Source: Methylobacillus sp. (lineage in GTDB: Bacteria; Pseudomonadota; Gammaproteobacteria; Burkholderiales; Burkholderiaceae_C). From it: a stretch of DNA of 51,366 nt. The translations under genes and the position numbers were made by a program. The notes under the pieces were generated by a model that was not told the DNA's origin, did no database searches, and worked only from the letters and a program-made list of their open reading frames with translations. Below are positions 44,080 through 51,366 of the stretch, piece after piece (the first letter of the stretch is position 1; each line of letters opens with the position of its first letter). Where the stretch lies: assembly GCA_018607835.1 (NCBI GenBank), contig JABBAS010000031.1, positions 117,634 to 168,999 on the forward strand, in the 5' to 3' direction.

Positions 44080-45369
44080 ATGCATCCAAACGCCATCCTT
44101 GACCACGCCGCGCAACTTTTAACGCGGGTTTTAACCTTTTCTCACCCGGCAGATGCCGTGGTGGGTCGCTATTTTCGGGATAACCGAACGCTGGGCCCAC
44201 GTGAAAGAAACACGATCGCTGAAACCGTCTATGCGGTTATTCGCTTTAAGGCGCGTTTCGAATTACTGGCCCGATCAGGGCCAGGAGGGCGGGAGCGCAA
44301 GTTAGCGATCTTGGGGTTTAGTGCGCCGCGCGACTTTCTGTTGGGCGCGCTGAAGCCAGATGAGAAAACCTGGCTGGAGACCTGTGAGCGCGAGGGCGAG
44401 GCGGTCATGATGGATATTCACCGACACAACTTACCCCAGTGGATGGTCCCCGCGCTCAAGTCCCAACTCGGTACGGGGTTTGATACCTTGGCGGACACGC
44501 TAAATACACCGGCACCGTTGGACATTCGGGTCAATACCTTTAAGTCCAAGCGCGAAGAGATTCAAAAAGCCTTGAAGGGCTTGGGCATCAAGGCGCAAGA
44601 AACGCCCTATTCACCCTGGGGCTTGCGTCTAGAGGGCAATCCGTCCCTAGCGAAGGTCAAGGCCTACGAGCAAGGCGCCTTCGAGGTGCAAGACGAGGGC
44701 TCACAGCTATTAGCGGGTATCTTGGGTGCCAAGCGGGGTGAGATGGTCGCTGACTTCTGCGCGGGTGCAGGGGGTAAAACGCTGGCGATTGGCGCCATGA
44801 TGCGGTCTACCGGGCGCTTGTATGCGTTCGACACCTCCGCGCATAGGCTCGATGCCTTAAAGCCGCGGCTCGCACGCAGCGGCCTGAGCAACGTGCAAAC
44901 GGCCGCGATCGCCCATGAGCGTGATGACCGCATCAAGCGGCTGGCTCAAAAGATGGACCGTGTGCTGGTGGATGCACCTTGTTCGGGTACGGGGACGATT
45001 CGCCGTAACCCCGACCTCAAGTGGCGACTGAAAGAGAAAGAGCTCGCCGAGATCACGGCCTTACAAAGTACGATTTTGCGTAGCGCGGCACAGTTGGTGA
45101 AGCCCGGGGGGCGTCTGGTCTATGCGACCTGCAGTCTGTTGCCCGATGAAAACGAAGCGATCGCCAACGCGTTTACAGAGGGTTCGGAGGACTTTGAGCT
45201 GATGCCTGTTGCCCCCCTGCTACAAACGGTGTTGACCCCTCAAGGGGGGGCTGCCGAGGACGGAGACGCATTGGCGCTTGAGCTATGTCAGGGGAATTTC
45301 CTGCGTTTGTGGCCGCATTTGCATCAAACAGATGGCTTCTTCGCCGCGGTCTGGCAGCGTCGCATGTGA
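44080..45369 (+). CDS. RsmB/NOP-family rRNA (cytosine-C5) methyltransferase
   Basis: 429 residues. Motif I is near DFCAGAGGKTLAIGAMM, motif IV contains VDAPCSGTGTIRRNPDLKW and motif VI TCSLLPDENEAIANAF, with the two Cys expected of m5C enzymes. An N-terminal helical region (about 1-140) precedes the RNA-binding and SAM domain. I cannot tell whether C967 or another rRNA position is the target. ATG 44080 is used; the longer frame from 43786 crosses prfC and is rejected. Confidence 0.88.
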   Translation: MHPNAILDHAAQLLTRVLTFSHPADAVVGRYFRDNRTLGPRERNTIAETVYAVIRFKARFELLARSGPGGRERKLAILGFSAPRDFLLGALKPDEKTWLETCEREGEAVMMDIHRHNLPQWMVPALKSQLGTGFDTLADTLNTPAPLDIRVNTFKSKREEIQKALKGLGIKAQETPYSPWGLRLEGNPSLAKVKAYEQGAFEVQDEGSQLLAGILGAKRGEMVADFCAGAGGKTLAIGAMMRSTGRLYAFDTSAHRLDALKPRLARSGLSNVQTAAIAHERDDRIKRLAQKMDRVLVDAPCSGTGTIRRNPDLKWRLKEKELAEITALQSTILRSAAQLVKPGGRLVYATCSLLPDENEAIANAFTEGSEDFELMPVAPLLQTVLTPQGGAAEDGDALALELCQGNFLRLWPHLHQTDGFFAAVWQRRM

Positions 45370-45659
45370 GGGGGGTCGTTAGCCCCCTGTCTGACGGGTG
45401 AAAGGGCGCTAATAGTGGCTAATGTGGTGTGATGGAATGATGGAATTTCTTGTGTGTAGATGCCTGAAGATGATAGATGGATGGTATTTGGCGTAAAAAG
45501 CTGTTTTTTTGTAATTTGATGACTTATTCCCTTCTGGTACATAAAAATCGCTTGCTGATTAGGCGAAAACGCTCTTAGCCCTTAAAATTACGGCCATGAG
45601 TAGCCCGAGCGCGAGCTTGTCTGGGTTGCGTATAAAAAAACGCTTTACAAGGATTCTTC
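45370..45659. other. 290-base non-coding region before the desaturase gene
   Basis: Begins with a G/C hairpin (GGGGG at about 45371-45375 with CCCCC at 45383-45387) lacking a T-run, so a weak end signal for the rRNA methyltransferase gene at best. The rest is noticeably AT-rich compared with the genes around it. TAAAAT at 45583-45588 could be a -10 box, but no convincing -35 was found. No small gene was supported. Confidence 0.4.
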
Positions 45660-46853
45660 ATGCTGGATTTCGTTATTGACTGGTTGGCAAACGGTCTAAC
45701 CCATGCTTCCGGTTGGCAATTGGTTGTGTATACCCTCGTGGTGACCCATCTCACGATTGCTGGCGTGACGGTATATCTACACCGCAATCAGGCGCACCGC
45801 GCCCTTGATTTACACGGTATCCCATCGCATTTTTTCCGTTTTTGGCTCTGGCTCACAACGGGTATGGTGACGCGTGAGTGGGTGGCGATTCACCGCAAGC
45901 ACCACGCCAAGTGCGAAACCGTTGATGACCCGCATAGCCCGGTCACACGTGGCATTGGCACGGTGTTCTTCCGGGGCTCGGAGCTGTACCGTGCAGAGGC
46001 CAAAGTGGCCGCTACGATAGAGAAGTTTAGTCATGGCACGCCAAATGACTGGATCGAGCGCAACCTGTACACCCGTTTCAGCGCCTCAGGCGTTGCCTTG
46101 ATGATGGTCATTAATTTGGCGTTGTTTGGCGTGTTGGGTCTGACGATTTGGGCGATTCAAATGGCGTGGATCCCAATCATGGCGGCCGGCATCATCAACG
46201 GAATTGGCCACTACTGGGGTTACCGTAATTTTGAAGCGCCCGATGCCAGCACCAACATTTCACCCGTTGGTATCTTGATCGGTGGCGAAGAGTTGCACAA
46301 CAACCACCACACTTACCCCACGTCTGCCAAATTTTCAGTTAAGCCCTATGAGTTTGATTTGGGGTGGTTCTATATTCGTGCATTCGAGACACTGGGCTTG
46401 GCCAAAGTGCGCAAGGTGCCGCCACAGCTGGTTTTGGGTGATGTCAAAGCAGTCGCCGACGAAGCGACCCTGGAGGCGGTGATTGCCAACCGCTACGAGG
46501 TGATGGCTAACTTCGCCAAAGCGTTACGTACCGCTGCGGGTAAAGAGATGTTGCATGCCAAGGAGAAGGGCCATGATTTGGTCAACTTGACAGCCGCTAA
46601 GCGTTGGTTGCACCGGGATGCAGAGAAGGTTCCTGCCGACATTCAGCCGACCTTGGTTGAGGTGCGCGCTGCACACCCTGTGTTGGATACCATGACATCC
46701 ATGCGTGAAGAGTTGCGTCAGGTCTGGAGCAGCACCACCCAGACGCGTGAGCAGCTTGCGGCGGATCTGCAGGCTTGGTGTGCGAAGGCGGAGGCCAGTG
46801 GCATCGCTGCGTTGCATGATTTCTCGACGAAATTGCGTCGCGCGAAAGTATAA
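45660..46853 (+). CDS. Fatty acid (acyl-CoA/acyl-lipid) desaturase
   Basis: Membrane di-iron desaturase, 397 residues. The three histidine boxes are H41-RNQAH, H78-RKHH and H213-NNHH. Hydrophobic segments precede and separate the boxes in the stearoyl-CoA desaturase-like order, so a delta-9-type monounsaturation is likely, but regiochemistry cannot be read. After about residue 245 there is a roughly 150-residue hydrophilic, mostly helical C-terminal extension. The 290-base AT-rich upstream region suggests its own regulation. Confidence 0.9.
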   Translation: MLDFVIDWLANGLTHASGWQLVVYTLVVTHLTIAGVTVYLHRNQAHRALDLHGIPSHFFRFWLWLTTGMVTREWVAIHRKHHAKCETVDDPHSPVTRGIGTVFFRGSELYRAEAKVAATIEKFSHGTPNDWIERNLYTRFSASGVALMMVINLALFGVLGLTIWAIQMAWIPIMAAGIINGIGHYWGYRNFEAPDASTNISPVGILIGGEELHNNHHTYPTSAKFSVKPYEFDLGWFYIRAFETLGLAKVRKVPPQLVLGDVKAVADEATLEAVIANRYEVMANFAKALRTAAGKEMLHAKEKGHDLVNLTAAKRWLHRDAEKVPADIQPTLVEVRAAHPVLDTMTSMREELRQVWSSTTQTREQLAADLQAWCAKAEASGIAALHDFSTKLRRAKV

Positions 46854-46894
46854 GCCTTACGACCGTGGCACCCGGCACGCGCTGGGTGCAACCA

Positions 46895-46930
46895 AAGACC
46901 ACCCCTGTGCTTTGCGCTCGGGTGGTTTTT
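46895..46930 (+). terminator. Terminator after the desaturase gene
   Basis: AAAGACCACCC and GGGTGGTTTTTTTA form a stem ACCACCC (46899-46904 region)/GGGTGGT with an 18-base loop, followed by a T-run. Confidence 0.7.
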
Positions 46931-46968
46931 TTACGGCTACCGGCGGATCTCAACAAATTACTCCGGCG

Positions 46969-47008
46969 AAAAAAAACCGCTGAGCACCCAAGGATGCCAG
47001 CGGTTTCG
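46969..47008 (-). terminator. Terminator of the rpmB-rpmG operon (minus strand)
   Basis: On the minus strand, AACCGCTG and CAGCGGTT form an 8-base stem, loop TGCT-rich, followed by TTTTTTTT. It lies 18 bases after the rpmG stop. Confidence 0.85.
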
Positions 47009-47025
47009 CTAGAGCGTCGTGCTGA

Positions 47026-47196
47026 TTACTTCAGCTTGATCTCTTTGTAGGCAACGTGCTTACGGACTTTGGGATCAAATTTCATGATCTCAATTTTTCC
47101 GGGCGTTGTCTTTTTGTTTTTTGTGGTGGTGTAGAAGTGACCGGTTCCAGCAGTGGACTCCAGCTTGATCTTCTCGCGTGTACCTTTGGTTGCCAT
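47026..47196 (-). CDS. rpmG: 50S ribosomal protein L33
   Basis: 56 residues: [21 protein letters not shown] with YTTTKNKK and [16 protein letters not shown], a normal L33 sequence. L33 is a small beta-sheet protein near the E-site of the large subunit. It lacks the CxxC zinc pairs of the C+ form, so it is the zinc-free type. It sits directly after rpmB (14-base gap) in the common rpmB-rpmG operon; a strong minus-strand terminator follows. Confidence 0.98.
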   Translation of the reverse strand: MATKGTREKIKLESTAGTGHFYTTTKNKKTTPGKIEIMKFDPKVRKHVAYKEIKLK

Positions 47197-47210
47197 GATT
47201 CGTCTCCTAT

Positions 47211-47444
47211 TTAAGCTTGACCGCGGGCGCGCAAATCGGCCAGCACGGAGTCGATGCCGTTTTTATCGATCAGGCGAAGCGCTGCGCTGGATACGCGTAA
47301 ACGAATCCAACGGTTCTCGCTCTCAACCCAGAAGCGGCGGTATTGCAGGTTAGGCAAAAAACGACGCTTGGTCTTGTTGTTGGCGTGGGAAACGTTGTTC
47401 CCCGACATGGGCTTCTTGCCCGTTACTTCACATACGCGTGCCAT
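47211..47444 (-). CDS. rpmB: 50S ribosomal protein L28
   Basis: 77 residues: [29 protein letters not shown] is an exact-looking L28 N-terminus, followed by [37 protein letters not shown]28 is a beta-rich component of the 50S subunit. First gene of rpmB-rpmG. About 190 bases of leader precede it if the TATAAT at 47635-47630 is the promoter. Confidence 0.98.
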   Translation of the reverse strand: MARVCEVTGKKPMSGNNVSHANNKTKRRFLPNLQYRRFWVESENRWIRLRVSSAALRLIDKNGIDSVLADLRARGQA

Positions 47445-47514
47445 TTGGACACTCCCAAAAACGTTAACAGCTTGCGCCGCACCTCGCTGAGCCAGCTAAA
47501 AGACGGGTTCGAAA

Positions 47515-47531
47515 GGCGTGTTGACCACGCC
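47515..47531. repeat. Perfect short hairpin in the rpmB leader
   Basis: GGCGTG (47515-47520) and CACGCC (47526-47531) pair around a 5-base loop (TTGAC). About 70 bases upstream of the rpmB start. Confidence 0.5.
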
Positions 47532-47570
47532 AAACAATGCTTTCTCTTAGTCTGCAGTTATGTCAGCGGT

Positions 47571-47601
47571 AAAAAATCACTGAGATCCAAAATGCAGTGA
47601 T
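47571..47601 (-). terminator. Terminator-like hairpin between trxB and rpmB
   Basis: Minus strand: ATCACTG (47601-47595), 12-base loop, CAGTGAT (47582-47576), then TTTTT. Only 7 bp and AT-rich, so modest strength. It could end trxB transcription or act as an attenuator ahead of rpmB. Confidence 0.5.
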
Positions 47602-47629
47602 GCACCAAGGAATTCCAGCAAAGCCTGAA

Positions 47630-47635
47630 ATTATA
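47630..47635 (-). promoter_or_regulatory. Candidate -10 box upstream of rpmB
   Basis: TATAAT on the minus strand, preceded by GC, 186 bases before the rpmB start. No good -35 at the expected distance (AGCAAA with spacer 17). Confidence 0.35.
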
Positions 47636-47663
47636 GCGCTTTTCTGTCCTGTTTTGCTGGGTT

Positions 47664-47690
47664 GGCGCCCGCGCAACAATGCGCGGCGCC
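47664..47690. repeat. GC-rich inverted repeat after trxB
   Basis: GGCGCCCGCGC (47664-47674) pairs with GCGCGGCGCC (47681-47690) except for one bulged base; loop AACAAT. No T-run on either strand. Confidence 0.55.
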
Positions 47691-47697
47691 ATGGCGT

Positions 47698-48654
<957 letters not shown>

Positions 48655-48680
48655 TTAGCGAATGTCTTAACGTAAATAAC

Positions 48681-48711
48681 AGTGATCAGCATCAGTCTCT
48701 GGCTGATCACT
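48681..48711. repeat. Perfect 10-bp inverted repeat between trxB and ftsK
   Basis: AGTGATCAGC (48681-48690) and GCTGATCACT (48702-48711) are perfect inverted copies separated by 11 bases. It lies 36 bases upstream of trxB and 115 upstream of ftsK. No T-run follows. It looks like an operator for a dimeric regulator or a strong leader hairpin. Confidence 0.7.
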
Positions 48712-48825
48712 CAGAATTGTAGACACTTGGGCGTGGACTTCGGGCGCGCGGGGCCTTCACGCTTTTTTTGTCCGCGCTTGGGGTAAGCTTGAGGCTAACG
48801 GTGACTATAAGCCCAAGCGATTGCA

Positions 48826-51207
48826 ATGACCTACTCAATAAATACCCTCAAGGGGAGCGGCCGAGATGGCTCGCCGCCCTCTAGCCAGTTTCGATTCGCG
48901 CAGGAGATATCTCTCTTCGTAACGGCGCTGGTTTTGTTATTTTGGCTAACCGCACTGCTGACCTACAGCGTGACGGACAGCGCGTGGTCAACGTCTGGCG
49001 TGGGCGACCATATCCACAATTGGATGGGTCGAGTCGGTGCGTGGCTTGCCGACCTGACCTATTTCTTGACCGGCTTCTCCGCTTGGTGGCTGGTGTTGGG
49101 TGCTTGGAATCTCTGGCGTATCAGCGTCTTGCGTTGGATGCAACCACCGATTGAATCAGAGGTAAAGCCCCGCTCCAGCAGGTCGAAGGTCGAAGCGGTC
49201 TCACCATCAACGCGCGCACTGCTGCTGATGAAGTTGCGCCGTTCGGGCCGTGTATTGGCTTGGTTTGGCCTGCTCGCCGCCAGTGCCACGTTAGAGTGGA
49301 CGCGGCTGCATTCCCTTGATGTGCACTTACCTGGTGAGGCGGGTGGTTTACTGGGGGGCACGATCGGTGCCTATGCACAAAGCTGGCTAGGTTTTACGGG
49401 GTCGGCCCTGCTGGCGCTGGTATTGGCGTCCGCACTCATTGCTGTCGTCTTTAAGTTCTCCTGGGGTCAACTATGTGAGCGCTTGGGCGCATTGCCATTA
49501 GATTGGTTGCGCAATCGCCGGGAGCGTTTGGAGCAGCGTGAGGACGAGCGTATTGGGCTGGCGGCATCGCGGGAGCGCGAGGAGATCGTACTGGGGGATT
49601 TTGGCGGCTTGGACCCCGACGCCGAGCCACGTTTGGAGCCCGTACCCGTGGTGATCGAGCCCACGCTACAGCCCGCGCGGACCAGTGAACGGGTGCTAAA
49701 AGAGGCACAAAAGCCTTTGTTTGATGAGATGCCCGACTCTAAATTGCCGCAGGTGAGCCTATTGGACCAAGCGGGTGTGCAGGGTGAAACGGTATCCGGT
49801 GATGCGCTGGAAATGACCAGTCGCCTGATCGAGAAGAAGCTGAAGGATTTTGGCGTCGAGGTGCGTGTGGTGGCTGCCGCACCGGGACCGGTCATTACGC
49901 GTTATGAGATTGAGCCTGCGACAGGCGTTAAGGGCTCGCAGGTCGTAAATTTGGCGCGCGATCTGGCGCGCTCCCTGAGCCTGGTCTCCATACGCGTTGT
50001 TGAGACCATTCCGGGTAAAAACTACATGGCCTTGGAGTTGCCTAACGCCAAGCGTCAGGTCATTTTGTTGAGCGAGGTGTTGGGCTCACGTGTTTATAAC
50101 GATGCGAAATCGATGCTCACCATGGGTTTGGGTAAGGACATTGTGGGCAACCCCGTTGTGGCTGATCTCGCGAAGATGCCGCATTGCTTGGTGGCTGGTA
50201 CCACGGGGGCGGGTAAGTCGGTGGGGATCAACGCCATGATTCTCAGCCTGCTGTATAAGGCAGACCCACAAGAGGTGCGCTTGCTGCTGATCGATCCGAA
50301 GATGTTGGAGATGAGCGTCTACGAGGGCATCCCGCATTTGCTGGCGCCAGTGGTGACAGATATGCGGCAAGCGGCGCATGGCTTGAACTGGTGCGTCGCC
50401 GAGATGGAGAAGCGTTACAAGCTGATGAGCAAAATGGGCGTGCGCAATTTGGCGGGCTTCAATGTCAAATTACAGGAGGCGCGCGCGCAGGGTGAGTTTA
50501 TTGGTAACCCGTTTTCCCTGACGCCTGAGCAGCCTGAACCGCTAGAGACCTTGCCTCATATCGTCGTGGTGATTGACGAGCTGGCCGACTTGATGATGGT
50601 GGTCGGTAAAAAAATCGAGGAGTTGATAGCCCGCTTAGCCCAGAAAGCGCGCGCGGCAGGTATTCACCTGATTTTGGCCACCCAGCGGCCGAGTGTGGAT
50701 GTCATCACAGGCCTGATTAAGGCCAACATACCGACGCGTATTGCGTTTCAAGTGAGTAGCAAAATTGACTCCCGAACCATTCTGGACCAGATGGGCGCGG
50801 AAGCGTTGCTGGGCATGGGTGACATGTTGTATCTGCCGAGTGGCACGGGGTTTCCGCAGCGCGTACATGGTGCATTTGTCAGTGATGAGGAAGTGCACCG
50901 TGTGGTCGCGTTCTTGAAGACACAGGGCGCCCCCAATTACATTGATGGCTTGTTAGAGGGCGGCACAGTGGACGGCGGTGACTTGAGCGGTTCGGAAGAG
51001 GGCAGTGAAAAGGATCCTATGTACGATCAGGCTGTCGAGATTGTGCTGAAGAACCGCAAAGCCAGTATCTCGCTGGTGCAGCGTCACCTAAAAATCGGCT
51101 ACAACCGTGCGGCCCGTATGCTTGAGGAGATGGAGAATGCCGGTGTTGTTAGCAGTATGGGGACCAATGGTCAGCGTGAAATTTTGGTACCTGCACGTGA
51201 AGAATAA
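48826..51207 (+). CDS. ftsK: DNA translocase FtsK
   Basis: 793 residues. Four membrane helices occur in the first 220 residues, a short linker (about 225-300) replaces the long one of E. coli, and the alpha/beta motor follows: Walker A is G458-TTGAGKS, Walker B is [19 protein letters not shown]. The C-terminal gamma winged-helix (about 720-785, [34 protein letters not shown]) reads KOPS and contacts XerD. FtsK moves chromosome ends through the closing septum. It overlaps the in-frame GTG start option of lolA. Confidence 0.97.
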   Translation: MTYSINTLKGSGRDGSPPSSQFRFAQEISLFVTALVLLFWLTALLTYSVTDSAWSTSGVGDHIHNWMGRVGAWLADLTYFLTGFSAWWLVLGAWNLWRISVLRWMQPPIESEVKPRSSRSKVEAVSPSTRALLLMKLRRSGRVLAWFGLLAASATLEWTRLHSLDVHLPGEAGGLLGGTIGAYAQSWLGFTGSALLALVLASALIAVVFKFSWGQLCERLGALPLDWLRNRRERLEQREDERIGLAASREREEIVLGDFGGLDPDAEPRLEPVPVVIEPTLQPARTSERVLKEAQKPLFDEMPDSKLPQVSLLDQAGVQGETVSGDALEMTSRLIEKKLKDFGVEVRVVAAAPGPVITRYEIEPATGVKGSQVVNLARDLARSLSLVSIRVVETIPGKNYMALELPNAKRQVILLSEVLGSRVYNDAKSMLTMGLGKDIVGNPVVADLAKMPHCLVAGTTGAGKSVGINAMILSLLYKADPQEVRLLLIDPKMLEMSVYEGIPHLLAPVVTDMRQAAHGLNWCVAEMEKRYKLMSKMGVRNLAGFNVKLQEARAQGEFIGNPFSLTPEQPEPLETLPHIVVVIDELADLMMVVGKKIEELIARLAQKARAAGIHLILATQRPSVDVITGLIKANIPTRIAFQVSSKIDSRTILDQMGAEALLGMGDMLYLPSGTGFPQRVHGAFVSDEEVHRVVAFLKTQGAPNYIDGLLEGGTVDGGDLSGSEEGSEKDPMYDQAVEIVLKNRKASISLVQRHLKIGYNRAARMLEEMENAGVVSSMGTNGQREILVPAREE

Positions 51208-51244
51208 TTCCCTGCGTTTGTTGTCTATCTTGCATAGGCTGCAT

Positions 51245-51366
51245 ATGTTTTGTCGGGCGCGTTGGCTGCGTGGGCAAGCGGTGTGCGTGATGCTGTTGGT
51301 GTCGTTGTCGGTGTTGCCAGGGTGGGCGGTGGCTGGTGACAGCCTGGCCAACTTACAGAGCTTGCT
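51245..51366 (+). CDS. lolA: Outer-membrane lipoprotein carrier protein LolA, 5' end only
   Basis: The window ends inside this gene, after about 40 codons. The visible part is a basic start (MFCRARWLRGQ), a hydrophobic signal peptide core (VMLLVSLSVLPGW) and AVAGDSLANLQSL, matching the start of the mature LolA. LolA ferries lipoproteins across the periplasm. An in-frame GTG at 51197, overlapping ftsK, is an alternative start. The assignment leans on ftsK-lolA order. Confidence 0.7.
   Translation, partial: MFCRARWLRGQAVCVMLLVSLSVLPGWAVAGDSLANLQSL

Overview
The window is a dense, ordinary-looking stretch of chromosome from a betaproteobacterium, most likely of the order Burkholderiales. The evidence is gene order: the petABC-sspA-sspB block, a DciA-like gene and an M23 peptidase before secA, secA-argJ-ATPase-mutT, the yacG-zapD-coaE-pilD-pilC-pilB block, the coxB-ctaD-ctaG-coxC-SURF1-COX15-ctaB-Sco1 block, rpmB-rpmG, and trxB divergent from ftsK followed by lolA. 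I see no prophage, insertion sequence, CRISPR array or rRNA. One tRNA gene is present.

Layout. 1-2 kb: Nif3-like protein and PdxA. 2.1-4.9 kb: the complete cytochrome bc1 complex (petA, petB, petC), then a strong terminator. 5.0-6.4 kb: SspA, SspB and tRNA-Thr(UGU). 6.4-13.2 kb: DciA-like protein (minus strand), M23 peptidase, secA, argJ, a DUF815-type ATPase and mutT. 13.2-18.2 kb (minus strand): yacG, zapD, coaE and a compact pilD-pilC-pilB set with a short ATPase and no pilin gene. 18.2-20.9 kb (minus strand): a VWA protein, a GNAT acetyltransferase and a MoxR ATPase. 21.1-24.8 kb: cytochrome c4-like protein, DUF1841, thiolase, TauE/SafE permease and MaoC-like hydratase. 24.8-27.1 kb: TrmL and ComF (minus strand), divergent from a BioC-like methyltransferase. 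27.2-37.3 kb: DUF2244, then a nearly complete aa3-type cytochrome oxidase locus with its assembly factors, including a 36-residue membrane peptide. 37.3-41.7 kb: a ferredoxin-fused reductase, an epimerase and two acyl-CoA dehydrogenases. 41.8-45.4 kb: purN, prfC and an RsmB-type rRNA methyltransferase. 45.7-51.4 kb: fatty acid desaturase, rpmG/rpmB, trxB, ftsK and the start of lolA.

Much of the window is one physiological theme. Ubiquinol is oxidised by the bc1 complex, electrons can pass through c-type cytochromes, and the oxidase carries its own cytochrome c domain on subunit II. The assembly genes supply copper (Sco1, CtaG) and heme A (COX15, CtaB).

I did not find a convincing new defence or mobile system. 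The most useful leads are: an altered cytochrome b (PVWY motif and unusual heme-histidine spacing), a SCO-like protein without the usual histidine, an acyl-CoA dehydrogenase pair in which only one partner keeps the flavin motif, the MoxR-GNAT-VWA cluster, a minimal pilus/competence ATPase, a structured leader before rpmB, and a perfect inverted repeat between trxB and ftsK.
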